Shown in pieces: positions 1-8,569 of a DNA stretch of 44,045 nucleotides. The translations under genes were made by a program, and so were the position numbers. The stretch is from Methylomicrobium sp. GTDB lineage: Bacteria; Pseudomonadota; Gammaproteobacteria; Methylococcales; Methylomonadaceae. The stretch is taken from contig JAGXSU010000114.1 of assembly GCA_018333785.1 (NCBI GenBank), positions 1 to 44,045 of the forward strand. The letters are read 5' to 3'. The stretch's first letter is position 1. Every line of letters starts with the position of its first letter. The notes beneath the pieces were generated by a model. It worked only from the letters and a program-made list of their open reading frames with translations, had not been told where the DNA came from and did not search any database.

Positions 1-639
1 TTCTGTGATAAGGAAAGTTAACTAGCCATTGGTTCCCGACCCTGCGTATGCACCTACCCTCCTTGTGAATACAGGCTCTAAGCCTCAGATACTCCGCGGC
101 ATGGGTGAATAGGGCGGGGGCCAATCTACATGACAGGCTCTGGTTTAATCCAGTCCTCAGGCTTGAGCGGCCTCCCAATGAACTCGGTAAAGCTTAAAGA
201 ATTTCCCGGCTAAAATGTATTTAAATTAATCATACAAGGCTTGACGGCAGCTCCCTGCCGCCAACACCTGTCGAACGAGCAACCGCTCCCTCTTCAGTTC
301 GTGTACTTTCACGGTAACGTCTTCCACTAGATCAGCCCCGCCCTGGTCTTTTTGTTTAAGGCCCTTGCAAATTCTCAGGTTGAAATGGCGCCGTTTGTGA
401 ATTACCCTATAAATTGAAATGGTTTTTCAGAGCAGGACCGGAGGATGCTGTTACAATTACAGCCGCATCAATCGCGAAAGATGCGGTTCGTTCCTAACCT
501 CATCCACAAGGTTGCCGCTCCAATAACGGAGTCAGTGTAAAGAGGATAATTATGTTTCCTCTGTCTCCAGATATAAAATGCTGACCAAAAGAGTGATTGC
601 AAGCCTTGACCTTGATCCCCCTTGTTACCGAGCTTCGAT
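1..639. other. Non-coding, repeat-derived stretch
   Basis: I find no convincing gene here; the open frames are short, lack ribosome sites and resemble nothing I know. Positions about 98-137 resemble 4108-4141 (both carry a GGCATGG-type start and a CTACATGAC core), so this looks like decayed interspersed repeat. Positions 237-263 hold a shorter version of the GACGGCAG palindrome found intact at 3804-3833. A perfect 7-bp hairpin lies at 463-486 (CCGCATC paired with GATGCGG, 10-nt loop). The promoter of the downstream secreted-protein gene should lie in the last 200 bases, but no clear -35/-10 pair stands out. Confidence 0.5.
237..263. repeat. Short copy of GACGGCAG palindromic repeat
   Basis: GGCTTGACGGCAG is followed by a short loop and CTGCCGCC, the same design as the perfect 13-bp hairpin at 3804-3833 but with a shorter and less perfect stem. 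Two copies in intergenic DNA of one window suggest a REP-like dispersed palindrome. Confidence 0.55.
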
Positions 640-1413
640 ATGAATGCAAAATTATTGATCTCCACCGTATTCTTCTTTTTGAGCATTGGACTTTCTTCTG
701 CTGAAACGGCGACTTACGACAACTTTAACGACGGCGTCGATGACGGCTGGATACACTATAATCCGCGACCGGGATCCATCACATTCGTCGAAGAATCGGG
801 TAGCTTGGCTTATCAGATGAAGTGTTCCAGGGGCAGTCTCATTGATCCGTGTCGTATGGTCAGCATCAATACGAAAGAGCCGCCTCATGCAAAATTTCAT
901 GTCGAAGCGGACTTGTTAAGTTGGACCTTAAACTGGGGTGAAGATGTCGGTTTGGTAGCGCGCGTTCAGGAACCGCTGCCTTCATATTTTCTGCCACAAG
1001 GCTATGCTTTGCTGTTCAGAAACGACCGAAAAGTTCATCCGCATTCGCGTAAATTGATGATTGTCAAAAGTAAGGGTGGCGTCAGCTTTCCCATTTTTCT
1101 GGCTAAAGGTCGTTTTGTGGAGCCTGCGCCTGATCCAAGTGGTGATTTCCGGCTCAAATTTTGGTCAGCCGACGGTAAACTTTGGGGACAGATGATTGAC
1201 AACAAAACTGGCGAAGCCCTCAAAATGAGGGACGGCCAAGCTTATGTGGATCGCATTTCCGCTGTCGATGATGGTGAATTTTTGAGTGGTAGAAGCGGCT
1301 TGGTTGCCTATGTCCATATTGTCAGTTATACGCAGGAAGGTGTCTCGCCTATCTTCGACAACTTTTACTCAGGTGCCGAAGCACCCTCCGAAAGTGCATT
1401 GCCAGCCCGGTAA
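640..1413 (+). CDS. Secreted protein of unknown function, possible beta-sandwich fold
   Basis: A 257-residue protein starting at the ATG at 640; an in-frame TTG at 622 would only add six residues before the obvious signal peptide. The N-terminus has a lysine, then a hydrophobic core (LLISTVFFFLSIGL) and a signal peptidase I-like SSAET site, so it should be exported to the periplasm or beyond. The mature part begins with a YDNFNDGVDDGW segment and is rich in alternating beta-type sequence ending in a second FDNF motif, which recalls concanavalin A-like (LamG/DUF1080-type) beta-sandwich proteins. There are two cysteines close together (residues about 70-80) that could form a disulfide. I do not recognise a specific family and see no catalytic motif. 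It stands alone, with about 200 nt to the next gene. Confidence 0.7.
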   Translation: MNAKLLISTVFFFLSIGLSSAETATYDNFNDGVDDGWIHYNPRPGSITFVEESGSLAYQMKCSRGSLIDPCRMVSINTKEPPHAKFHVEADLLSWTLNWGEDVGLVARVQEPLPSYFLPQGYALLFRNDRKVHPHSRKLMIVKSKGGVSFPIFLAKGRFVEPAPDPSGDFRLKFWSADGKLWGQMIDNKTGEALKMRDGQAYVDRISAVDDGEFLSGRSGLVAYVHIVSYTQEGVSPIFDNFYSGAEAPSESALPAR

Positions 1414-1611
1414 CATTGACCGGTAATACCCAGCTGACTGTTACAAAATTCAAAACAAGATCCTTGCCCACCTGATTGCCAAGCAAGTCTATAGACGTAA
1501 CCGACCCGTAATGCTGGGAAATTTTGCGTTATTCATGGTTGAACTGATAGATCAGATTTATCTTTAAAACCTAACTTTAAACTGATTCATAAATACTAGA
1601 AGAGCAAAAAT

Positions 1612-2613
1612 ATGAAGTTTGTTGTTTCGTACCCGCAAACAAATTGGGATTACGTCAAGTTTAGGTTAAACCGAATCATTTTAGGTAAAGACCGTTCGAA
1701 TGATGTCTTCAAAGGATTGCCCGGCGGCAAACTGGAGCTGTTTGAACATAATGGCGAATTAGGTGGAATTAAATCCCTTGGAGAATTGCATCAAATTAAA
1801 CCCTTTGGTTTACAATATGTTACAGGAAAAGGTTTATATTTCATAACCGGTTTGCCTTGCAGCGAAGAAGGTGTGTCTGGAGATGAACATATTGCGAGGA
1901 TGAATGATAAGGGGGAAATTGACTTGGAAATTCGTAATCCATTATTAACCCAGGTTCGTTCGTTACGGCAAACCGAAAGAGGTTTATTGGTAACGGCTAG
2001 CGGCGTCGATGCTATTTTAGAATTCGATTTATCGGGTGAATTGATTTGGTCTTGGTGGGCGACTGAGCATGGCTACGATCAAGCTTATGGCGGCGGTACC
2101 CGGGTTGTCGATAAAAATATTGACCATCGATTAAAGAATTATCCCGGTCGTTTACAAACTACACATTTAAATTCAGCAATAATCGACCCCTATGATAATT
2201 CTAAAATACTGACCATTTTGTTCTATCAAAAAACGCTCATCCGTATAGACAGGGATAGTTTGGAACACGAAATCGTAGTCTCCGGATTGAATGGAGCGCA
2301 TCATATTCGACCGCATTCCAAAGGGTATATGCTTTCTAATTCGCGCAATGGTGAAGCACTGATTTACGATAGAAATTTTCAACTGATTGAAAAAGTGCCC
2401 GGTACTAACCGTTTCTTCCCAGTCAAGTGGGTACAAGATGCTATAGAAACACCTTTTGGTACGTATCTCATTGCCGATTGTAATACTTTCAAGTTGCGTG
2501 AACGCGATAAAAAGGGCCGCGAGAAAACTTACAATACGCATATGCCAAATCGCGTATTCCAGATCGAGCCGGTCGATGAGAGTTTCTCGTTTCCATCAAA
2601 CGATATTCACTAG
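1612..2613 (+). CDS. Predicted beta-propeller-like protein of unknown function
   Basis: A 333-residue protein with no signal peptide, so probably cytoplasmic. The ATG at 1612 follows AGAAGAGC, an acceptable ribosome site. The sequence has repeated units in which a strand pair is followed by statements such as ILEFDLSGELIWSWW and ALIYDRNFQLIEKVPGTNRFF. This is the pattern of beta-propeller blades seen in arylsulfotransferase-like and SMP-30-like proteins. A histidine-rich TTHLNSA and GAHHIRPH pair at about residues 183-190 and 227-234 might bind metal or substrate at the propeller centre, as in those families, but that is inference. Unlinked by spacing to its neighbours (about 200 and 317 nt away). 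Function unknown. Confidence 0.7.
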   Translation: MKFVVSYPQTNWDYVKFRLNRIILGKDRSNDVFKGLPGGKLELFEHNGELGGIKSLGELHQIKPFGLQYVTGKGLYFITGLPCSEEGVSGDEHIARMNDKGEIDLEIRNPLLTQVRSLRQTERGLLVTASGVDAILEFDLSGELIWSWWATEHGYDQAYGGGTRVVDKNIDHRLKNYPGRLQTTHLNSAIIDPYDNSKILTILFYQKTLIRIDRDSLEHEIVVSGLNGAHHIRPHSKGYMLSNSRNGEALIYDRNFQLIEKVPGTNRFFPVKWVQDAIETPFGTYLIADCNTFKLRERDKKGREKTYNTHMPNRVFQIEPVDESFSFPSNDIH

Positions 2614-2930
2614 AGTCTTGTTAATTTTTTCATTACCGCTATTATTCCCACATCGAATGTTGGGTTTATGCTTAACCCCAATTTTCGGGAGTCTAAAGAC
2701 GACGCCGAAATTTGAGGTGCAACGAGTTTCATCAAAATTTTGCACCCTTAATAGCTGAATTTTTGTAGAACTAATTACCTGTACATTAACGAATTCATAA
2801 AACTTTTAGTTTTTTATTCAATCGAAGCGATTTTGTTTTTTGGCAAGCTTATGGGCTTGCCATTCAACCAATCAAACCGGACAGTTAGATTAAATTACTG
2901 TCAATAAATTTGCATTTTTTAGGAATATCA
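2614..2930. other. Intergenic region with two hairpins
   Basis: No gene is visible. A GGTGCAA/TTGCACC inverted repeat lies near 2715-2748. A perfect 7-bp hairpin GGCAAGC/GCTTGCC lies at 2842-2861, preceded by a run of T residues; it has no following T-tract on the plus strand, so it is not a convincing terminator for the upstream gene. The AT-rich rest probably holds the promoter of the outer-membrane protein gene. Confidence 0.4.
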
Positions 2931-3782
2931 ATGGAAAAACCATCTATTTCGTTTACATTTCTTTTCAGCTTTTCACTGCTATTGTTCAGCTGCGGCGTTA
3001 ATGCGGACGAGACCGAACGCTTTGTATATCAGGCACAAAACCCGTTAACTCCGATCTACAGCATTCCGTTGGAGTATACCCATCATGGCGGAGCTAAAAA
3101 CGGTGATGTCTCGATTGGCAGCGTGAAACCCGTTATTCCCATTGCTCTGGGTGATTGGAATCTGATTAATCAGTTATCCCTGAATTTTATCGGTACACCG
3201 GGTCCTGTGAATGGTATTGCAGAGTTGCCGGAAGCTTTTCCTGGAGATGGTGCTTATGGTCTTGGCGATACCACATTGACATCCTATTTTTCTCTCAATA
3301 CGTCGGATGATTTCAGCTGGGGATTTGGGCCTACTCTGGTTTTTCCAACGGATACTCTATTCGGCGATACTGAGGATCGTGAATCGCGTGAATTAGGCAG
3401 TGGTAAATTCAGTGTCGGTCCAGCTGTGATGTTTGTAACTCAACCTAAGCCATGGTCGCTGGGACTTGCCGTTAAACAAATTTGGTCGGTATTCGGTAAT
3501 GATAGTCGCGATGGGGTTAGCCAAATGCTTTTTCAACCCTTTGTAAATTACAATTTGAACGACGGATGGTATTTGGTTTCCGATATGGACATGATTGCTA
3601 ATTGGAATAGGGATAACAATGATCGTTGGACTGTCCCGGTTGGCGGCGGTGTTGGCAAGTTATTTAGTCTTGGGCAGTATGCAATCAATACCAAAGTGGA
3701 AGGCTACTACAACCCGGTCAGGGTAAGTGAAAGCCCTGAGTGGTCGGCTAACTTTTCGTTTCAGTTTTTGTTCGGAAAGTAA
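2931..3782 (+). CDS. Predicted outer-membrane beta-barrel protein
   Basis: A 283-residue protein. I choose the ATG at 2931 because AGGA lies 7 bases upstream and the signal peptide then starts at residue 1; an in-frame TTG at 2910 is poorer. After a signal peptide (FTFLFSFSLLLFSCGVNADE) the chain is built of amphipathic strands with alternating aromatic residues and Gly/Asp/Asn turns, and ends in a strand closing on a near-terminal Phe (FSFQFLFGK), close to the classic outer-membrane barrel signature. A Cys in the signal region (LLLFSCG) resembles a lipobox but lacks a good -1 residue. It resembles the family often annotated as transporter/MetA-pathway phenol degradation-like or neuromedin U. 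Substrate unknown. Its regulation is not visible. Confidence 0.75.
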   Translation: MEKPSISFTFLFSFSLLLFSCGVNADETERFVYQAQNPLTPIYSIPLEYTHHGGAKNGDVSIGSVKPVIPIALGDWNLINQLSLNFIGTPGPVNGIAELPEAFPGDGAYGLGDTTLTSYFSLNTSDDFSWGFGPTLVFPTDTLFGDTEDRESRELGSGKFSVGPAVMFVTQPKPWSLGLAVKQIWSVFGNDSRDGVSQMLFQPFVNYNLNDGWYLVSDMDMIANWNRDNNDRWTVPVGGGVGKLFSLGQYAINTKVEGYYNPVRVSESPEWSANFSFQFLFGK

Positions 3783-3803
3783 GCTTAAAACCCATTCATG
3801 GGG

Positions 3804-3833
3804 CTTGACGGCAGCATCCCTGCTGCCGTCAAG
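3804..3833. repeat. Perfect 13-bp palindromic hairpin (REP-like)
   Basis: CTTGACGGCAGCA pairs perfectly with TGCTGCCGTCAAG around a TCCC loop, 21 nt after the stop of the outer-membrane protein gene. There is no T-tract, so it may stabilise the 3' end of the message rather than terminate. A shorter relative lies at 237-263, and the loop sequence CATCCCTG is shared with the inner hairpin of the long structured repeat at 8983 and 30002. Confidence 0.75.
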
Positions 3834-4322
3834 TCCGTAAAGCTGATGTATCCCCTTTTTTAGTATCAAACTGGGAATTGCTGCTTGCGGCGCTCGACTT
3901 ACAGGTTATTGTTGTTTATTTCGAATCACAGTGATGTAATTTGACAGAACAGTATCCCTTTTACTCTTGAAGTTCCCATCAAACAATCCTAAAACCGTGA
4001 CCTATTCGCCCTGAGCTTGTCTAAGAAGGGTATGAGGTTATACCTTTCGCACTTCAAATTTCGGCAGTGCCTAAGGAGGCAACGGGTTATTCGGCAAAGG
4101 CTTTGCCAGCATGGATGTCGGCATAGAGCCTACATGACCTGAACATAGCTGAAGGGCTCAGACTGAACGTCTTTTTTACAACATCCCGTCAGAACTCAAT
4201 CGACTGACTGCCAAGATCAAAAAATCCTTTCCCGGTTACTACGACTTGATGATTCCCCATCTACCGGCGCAGGTTTTAACGAAAGCCCCCCTACATCCGA
4301 TTTCCTTCATAAAACCTGCGAT

Positions 4323-4338
4323 TGTCGTATTTGCTACA
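4323..4338 (+). promoter_or_regulatory. NifA-type upstream activator site for nifE
   Basis: TGT-N10-ACA, the exact NifA consensus spacing, centred about 79 bp before the start site predicted from the sigma-54 promoter at 4383-4398. Position and sequence fit NifA activation of the nifE operon. Confidence 0.7.
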
Positions 4339-4364
4339 CAGCGTTTACTTTGAAGGGCCAATAA

Positions 4365-4377
4365 AATCAACAATATA
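4365..4377 (+). promoter_or_regulatory. IHF-like site between NifA site and promoter
   Basis: AATCAACAATATA matches the IHF consensus WATCAANNNNTTR with one mismatch and lies between the activator site and the -24/-12 promoter, where IHF bends DNA in nif promoters. A single short match, so tentative. Confidence 0.35.
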
Positions 4378-4382
4378 AACGC

Positions 4383-4398
4383 TGGCACGGCGGTTGCT
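4383..4398 (+). promoter_or_regulatory. Sigma-54 promoter of nifE operon
   Basis: TGGCACGGCGGTTGCT matches the -24/-12 consensus TGGCACGNNNNTTGCW at every defined position, with 10 bases between GG (4384-4385) and GC (4396-4397). It lies 32 bases before the nifE ATG. Confidence 0.85.
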
Positions 4399-4430
4399 AA
4401 AGTCTTGTTAAATACTTTAGGAATCGCGCT

Positions 4431-5861
4431 ATGAAATCTACCAAAGATATTGCCGAACTGTTGGATGAACCGGCTTGCGAGCATAACAAAAAGGAGAAAT
4501 CCGGTTGTGCCAAGCCAAAACCCGGTTCTGCAGCAGGAGGGTGTGCCTTTGATGGTGCTCAAATAGCGCTGTTGCCCATTGCCGATGTAGCGCACATCGT
4601 CCACGGTCCAATTGCATGTGCGGGAAGCTCCTGGGATAACCGGGGTACGCGCTCATCCGGTTCCGATCTTTATAAAGTCGGTATGACCACTGATTTGACC
4701 GAGCAGGATGTGATCATGGGACGCAGCGAAAAGCGCTTGTTCCATTCCATCAAGCAGGCCATCGATACATATCATCCGCCTGCAGTTTTTGTTTATAACA
4801 CCTGTGTGCCTGCTTTGGTTGGTGATGATATCACTGCCGTCTGTAAGGAAGCGATCGAACGCTGGGGTGTGCCCGTTGTGCCAGTCGATTGTGCCGGATT
4901 TTACGGGACTAAAAACTTGGGTAACCGGATTGCCGGTGATGCGATGGTCAAATATGTGGTCGGTACCCGTGATCCGGATCCGTTACCTAAGACGTCAGAA
5001 AGGCCTGATATCAAGGTGCACGATGTCAATCTGATCGGTGAATACAATATCGCCGGAGAGTTCTGGCATGTGCTGCCGCTACTTGACGAATTGGGTTTGC
5101 GGGTCTTGTGCACTTTGTCCGGTGATGCGCGGTTTCGCGAAGTACAAACCATGCATAAGGCTGAAGTCAACATGATGGTGTGTTCCAAGGCGATGGTCAA
5201 TGTTGCGCGTAAATTGCAGCAACAATACGGTACCCCCTGGTTTGAAGGCAGTTTTTACGGAATTACCGATACCAGTCAATCGTTGCGGGATTTTGCCAAA
5301 TCGCTGAACGATCCTGATTTACTGGCCCGCACTGAAACATTGATCGTCCGTGAAGAAACGCGCATCCGAAAGGAACTTGAGCCGTGGCGGGAAAGATTGG
5401 CGGGCAAACGCGTATTGCTATTTACCGGCGGGGTAAAAAGCTGGTCGGTGATTTCAGCCTTGCAGGATTTGGGTATGGTCGTCGTTGCGACCGGTACCAA
5501 AAAATCAACCGAAGAAGATAAAGCCCGTATTCGTGAATTGATGGGTGAAGATACGGTGATGATCGATGACGGCAGTCCTAAAGCGCTGTTAAAAATCGTC
5601 AGGGATTATCAAGCCGATATCCTGATTGCGGGCGGTAGAAATATGTACACCGCATTGAAAGCACGGGTTCCGTTTCTGGATATCAACCAGGAGCGCGAAT
5701 TCGGCTACGAAGGCTATCAAGGTATGCTGGAACTGGTCCGCCAATTGGCGTTGACGATAGAAAGCCCGGTCTGGCCCGCCGTTCGAGCCCCAGCGCCCTG
5801 GAAATCAGGCTGCGCATCGCGTAAGTCTGTCGTCAGTCATGCACAACCTGTCGCCGGGTAA
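4431..5861 (+). CDS. nifE: Nitrogenase iron-molybdenum cofactor scaffold subunit NifE
   Basis: NifE (476 aa, normal length) pairs with NifN as an alpha2-beta2 scaffold on which the NifB-derived iron-sulfur precursor is matured to FeMo-cofactor by adding Mo and homocitrate. Cys38, Cys63 and Cys125 fall at the positions that in A. vinelandii NifE (37, 62, 124) hold the [4Fe-4S] O-cluster, with the surrounding [23 protein letters not shown] and [12 protein letters not shown] motifs intact. The ATG at 4431 follows TTTAGGAATC and lies just downstream of a consensus sigma-54 promoter. nifN begins 5 nt after the stop, so the two are cotranscribed. nifHDK are not in this window. Confidence 0.97.
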   Translation: MKSTKDIAELLDEPACEHNKKEKSGCAKPKPGSAAGGCAFDGAQIALLPIADVAHIVHGPIACAGSSWDNRGTRSSGSDLYKVGMTTDLTEQDVIMGRSEKRLFHSIKQAIDTYHPPAVFVYNTCVPALVGDDITAVCKEAIERWGVPVVPVDCAGFYGTKNLGNRIAGDAMVKYVVGTRDPDPLPKTSERPDIKVHDVNLIGEYNIAGEFWHVLPLLDELGLRVLCTLSGDARFREVQTMHKAEVNMMVCSKAMVNVARKLQQQYGTPWFEGSFYGITDTSQSLRDFAKSLNDPDLLARTETLIVREETRIRKELEPWRERLAGKRVLLFTGGVKSWSVISALQDLGMVVVATGTKKSTEEDKARIRELMGEDTVMIDDGSPKALLKIVRDYQADILIAGGRNMYTALKARVPFLDINQEREFGYEGYQGMLELVRQLALTIESPVWPAVRAPAPWKSGCASRKSVVSHAQPVAG

Positions 5862-5866
5862 CGACT

Positions 5867-7264
5867 ATGGCTGAAATACACAAACGTAAAAAAGCATTGT
5901 CGGTCAATCCTCTGAAAGCCAGTCAACCGATTGGCGGTTCGCTCGCGACACTGGGTTTCGATAAGGCTATCCCCATGCTTCATGGTTCGCAGGGTTGTAC
6001 GGCCTTTGCCAAAGTTTTTTTCGTGCGTCATTTCAGGGAACCGATACCGTTGCAGTCAACTGCAATGGATCAAGGCAGTTCGGTGATGGGGGCTGATGAA
6101 AATGTGGTTGAAGGTTTAAAAGCGATTGCCGAAAAATCCGATCCGGCCTTGATTACCGTACTGACCACCGGTTTGGCCGAAACACAAGGTGCCGATGTGC
6201 ACCGGAATGTCCGCGAATTTCGCGCAAAATATCCACAGTTTGATCATGTCGCTGTTGTCGCGGTCAATACGCCCGATTTTACCGGCTGCGTTGAAACCGG
6301 TTATGCCGCAACGCTGACTGAAATCATTCGTGCGCTGGTTCCTGATGCCGCTGTTGCCGGAACTGCGCCGGGTAAACGTAAACGGCAGGTCAATGTTTTG
6401 TCCGGTCCTATGTTGACGCCCGGCGATCTGGAAGCTTTGCGCGAACTCATAGAACAGTTTCAACTGAGGCCGGTATTCGTACCCGATATTTCCGATTCAC
6501 TGGACGGCGTATTGACTGATCAGGATTTCTCGCCGGTGACCATCGGCGGTACAGCGGTTTCCGAAATGGCTACTTTGGGCGATGCCAAGGCGACACTGGT
6601 CATCGGCGCGTCCTTGCAAAAAGCCGGTGAATTGCTGCAGGAAAAAACCCAGGTCCCCAGTTACTTCTTTAAACATTGTTATGGATTATCCGCTACCGAT
6701 TCGCTGATTTGTTCACTCAGCGAAATCGCCGGGCAGGATGTTCCGGAACGCATCGAGCGTCAGCGGGCACAGCTACAGGATACGATGCTGGACACACATT
6801 TTATGTTGGGGCAATTGCGTATTGCGATAGCTGCGGATCCCGATCAGCTCAATGCCTTTATCGATCTGGTTAATGAAATGGGGTCCGAAGTCGTTGCTGC
6901 GATCAGCGCCGCCAATGCGCCGGTATTGGCCGATGCGAAAACGGATAGTATCAAAATTGGCGATCTGGAAGATCTGGAGTTAACCGCCAAAGCCCATAAT
7001 GCACAATTACTGATCGGCAATTCACACGCTGTTGCGACAGCCGAACGATTGGGTATTCCGGTTTTGCGGGCGGGATTTCCGCTTTATGACATCATCGGTG
7101 GTTATCAGAAAACCTGGATAGGCTATCGCGGAACCCGTCAGGCCTTGTTTGATTTGGCTAATCTGGTCATCAATTTTGCCCATGAAGAGATAGCGCCATA
7201 TCACTCGGTTTACGCACAAAAACCTGAAAACGAAAGACAACAGGACACGCCGTCATGTCACTAA
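5867..7264 (+). CDS. nifN: Nitrogenase iron-molybdenum cofactor scaffold subunit NifN
   Basis: The beta-type partner of NifE (465 aa). The N-terminal NPLKASQPIGGSLATLGFDKAIPMLHGSQGCTAF block is typical of NifN/NifK, and Cys44 is at the position of the single NifN ligand (Cys44) to the O-cluster in A. vinelandii. Further conserved stretches include TTGLAETQGADV and the TPDFTGCVETGY segment. The start at 5867 lies 5 nt after nifE, and the stop overlaps the start of nifX by 10 nt, indicating translational coupling. Confidence 0.96.
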   Translation: MAEIHKRKKALSVNPLKASQPIGGSLATLGFDKAIPMLHGSQGCTAFAKVFFVRHFREPIPLQSTAMDQGSSVMGADENVVEGLKAIAEKSDPALITVLTTGLAETQGADVHRNVREFRAKYPQFDHVAVVAVNTPDFTGCVETGYAATLTEIIRALVPDAAVAGTAPGKRKRQVNVLSGPMLTPGDLEALRELIEQFQLRPVFVPDISDSLDGVLTDQDFSPVTIGGTAVSEMATLGDAKATLVIGASLQKAGELLQEKTQVPSYFFKHCYGLSATDSLICSLSEIAGQDVPERIERQRAQLQDTMLDTHFMLGQLRIAIAADPDQLNAFIDLVNEMGSEVVAAISAANAPVLADAKTDSIKIGDLEDLELTAKAHNAQLLIGNSHAVATAERLGIPVLRAGFPLYDIIGGYQKTWIGYRGTRQALFDLANLVINFAHEEIAPYHSVYAQKPENERQQDTPSCH

Positions 7265-7740
7265 CCCGGCGTATGCACATTGTCCAAACCAACGAGCAGA
7301 GTCTAGCCATGGATACCGCCATCAAAGTCGCTTTTGCCACCACCGATATGAAAACAGTCAATCAGCATTTCGGTTCATCCAGGTCATTCGCGGTCTATGC
7401 AGTGAACCCGGAGCGTTACGAATTGCTGGAAGCCGCCCAGTTCGGTGAACTGGATCAGGACGGTAATGAACAAAAACTGTCGGTTAAAATGCAGATGCTG
7501 GAAGGTTGCGCCGCGGTTTACTGTCAAGCTGTCGGTGCCTCAGCGATCAAACAGCTGGTGGCTCAGGGTATACAGCCGGTCAAGGTGCACGAAGGCAGCC
7601 GAATCGCCGATTTAATTGCCGATTTGCAAAACGAATTGAAAACCGGTCCGTCAAGCTGGCTGGTAAAGGCACTGAACAAAGCCAAAAGTCCCGATGCTTC
7701 ACGTTTCGATGAAATGGAAGAAGAGGGGTGGTCGGAGTGA
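7255..7740 (+). CDS. nifX: FeMo-cofactor carrier protein NifX
   Basis: A 161-residue NifX. The family binds NifB-cofactor and VK-cluster intermediates and passes them to NifEN. The core VAFATTDMKTVNQHFGSSRSFAVY and the GCAAVYCQAVGASA block are typical of the Dinitrogenase iron-molybdenum cofactor family, as is the C-terminal FDEMEEEGW. The start at 7255 gives an N-terminal extension like that of A. vinelandii NifX; the internal ATG at 7309 would remove it. The first 10 nt overlap nifN. The gap to the next gene (120 nt) is the largest inside the first part of the cluster and contains competing hairpins. Confidence 0.95.
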   Translation: MSLTRRMHIVQTNEQSLAMDTAIKVAFATTDMKTVNQHFGSSRSFAVYAVNPERYELLEAAQFGELDQDGNEQKLSVKMQMLEGCAAVYCQAVGASAIKQLVAQGIQPVKVHEGSRIADLIADLQNELKTGPSSWLVKALNKAKSPDASRFDEMEEEGWSE

Positions 7741-7757
7741 TTTTACACAAACGGTAG

Positions 7758-7804
7758 GATGGGCTAAGCAACGCGAGCCCATCAATAGCAATCGATGGGC
7801 TTTT
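7758..7804 (+). promoter_or_regulatory. Competing hairpins between nifX and its partner genes
   Basis: GATGGGCT (7758-7765), AGCCCATC (7776-7783) and GATGGGCT again (7794-7801) can form either hairpin 1:2 or hairpin 2:3. The second is followed by a short T run, so it is terminator-like, and the first would prevent it. This may be an attenuator-like arrangement or a remnant of a dispersed palindrome. Confidence 0.45.
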
Positions 7805-7860
7805 AATCTGAGTCTATCCTGAACGGTTTTATCTAAATTGATCTCTATCGAGGAAACACT

Positions 7861-8334
7861 ATGTCCCAAGCAGCACTCGTCATCGAAGAAAACGATCCGT
7901 ACATGAGTTCGGATTTCGTTGTGGAAATGCTCAAACAATTACGCGCTGTCGATACTTATGACACATTTGAAGGCTGGCCTGAGGAAAAGATCATCGATCC
8001 GCTGATTTTGACCAAAGAGCGTAAACGCGAGATTCCGATTGTCGGCGATCCTGATGAAATCACGATCACGCGGCTAAAGTCTTATTACAACGCCATTGCA
8101 TCGTTGATAGAAAAGAAAACCGGTTTGATGGCGGTACCGTTTGTCAACTTGACGCATGAAGGTTTTGGCCGTGCATTGATCATGGTCGGTAAATTGATCG
8201 TAACGGATAAAACGTTGCGGGATGTTCACCGCTGGGGCTTTCCAAGCCTTGAAGCTCTGTGTGTGGAAAGTGAGAAGCAAATCGAAAAGGCGCTGGCTTT
8301 TATCGAGAAGCATAAAGAAGTGGCGGAAGCCTAG
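7861..8334 (+). CDS. NifX-associated nitrogen fixation protein (DUF269)
   Basis: A 157-residue member of the DUF269 family found next to nifX in most diazotrophs (orf5-like in A. vinelandii). Its biochemical role is not settled. Recognised by the N-terminal ALVIEENDPYMSSDFVVEMLKQLRAVDTYDTFEGW, by PLILTKERKREIPIVGDPD, and by the C-terminal GRALIMVGKLIVTDKTLRDVHRWGFPS. A GAGGAAACACT ribosome site precedes the ATG. The DUF683 gene follows after 10 nt. Because expression is tied to nifENX, a supporting role in cofactor assembly is likely. Confidence 0.93.
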   Translation: MSQAALVIEENDPYMSSDFVVEMLKQLRAVDTYDTFEGWPEEKIIDPLILTKERKREIPIVGDPDEITITRLKSYYNAIASLIEKKTGLMAVPFVNLTHEGFGRALIMVGKLIVTDKTLRDVHRWGFPSLEALCVESEKQIEKALAFIEKHKEVAEA

Positions 8335-8344
8335 GGAGCGTGTC

Positions 8345-8560
8345 ATGACACCCGAAGAAATCAAGGCATTGGAAAAGGAAGTAAAAAAAACGAAGCGGCT
8401 GGCCAGTGAACAAGCCATGGAATTGCATGATTTGATTGAAGACAAGTTGCCCGATGCATACGGGGAACTGATGGGAATTGCCCAGGCAACCTTTGAGGCC
8501 TGCAAGGCGTGGGACGAAGCCAACCAAAAACTGCTTGCAGCCCAAGCTGAAACTGCGTAA
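8345..8560 (+). CDS. NifX-associated coiled-coil protein (DUF683)
   Basis: A 71-residue, helix-only protein of the DUF683/CCE_0567 family that habitually follows DUF269 in nif operons. The ATG at 8345 follows GGGAGCG; a longer in-frame opening from 8222 overlaps DUF269 and has no ribosome site. Charged heptad-like sequence (EEIKALEKEVKKTKRLASEQ) and the family signature MELHDLIEDKLP support the call. Homologues are dimeric helical hairpins of unknown function. Ten nt after DUF269 and 9 nt before the ferredoxin gene. Confidence 0.9.
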   Translation: MTPEEIKALEKEVKKTKRLASEQAMELHDLIEDKLPDAYGELMGIAQATFEACKAWDEANQKLLAAQAETA

Positions 8561-8569
8561 GGAGCGACC

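Larger units (their letters stand above)
3783..4430. other. Repeat-rich intergenic region ahead of the nif operon
   Basis: It holds a perfect 13-bp hairpin (3804-3833), remnants of dispersed repeats (about 4004-4030 with a CCCTGAGCTTGTC core; 4108-4170 with a CTACATGAC core), and, in the last 110 bases, the nifE control region: NifA-type site, IHF-like site and sigma-54 promoter. A plus-strand reading frame from about 4162 to 4344 looks somewhat protein-like (SFPGYYDLMIPHLPAQVL) but has no start codon or ribosome site and overlaps the NifA site, so it is at best a gene remnant. Confidence 0.55.

Noticed and set aside
468-686. 72-codon minus-strand open frame
   Set aside because: Overlaps the start of the secreted-protein gene and includes a hairpin; no ribosome site or recognisable motif.
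2173-2541. 122-codon minus-strand frame inside the beta-propeller gene
   Set aside because: It is a shadow of the plus-strand gene, without ribosome site or codon pattern of its own.
4162-4344. Protein-like reading frame before nifE (SFPGYYDLMIPHLP...)
   Set aside because: No start codon or ribosome site, overlaps the NifA site, and I recognise no family; at best a gene remnant.
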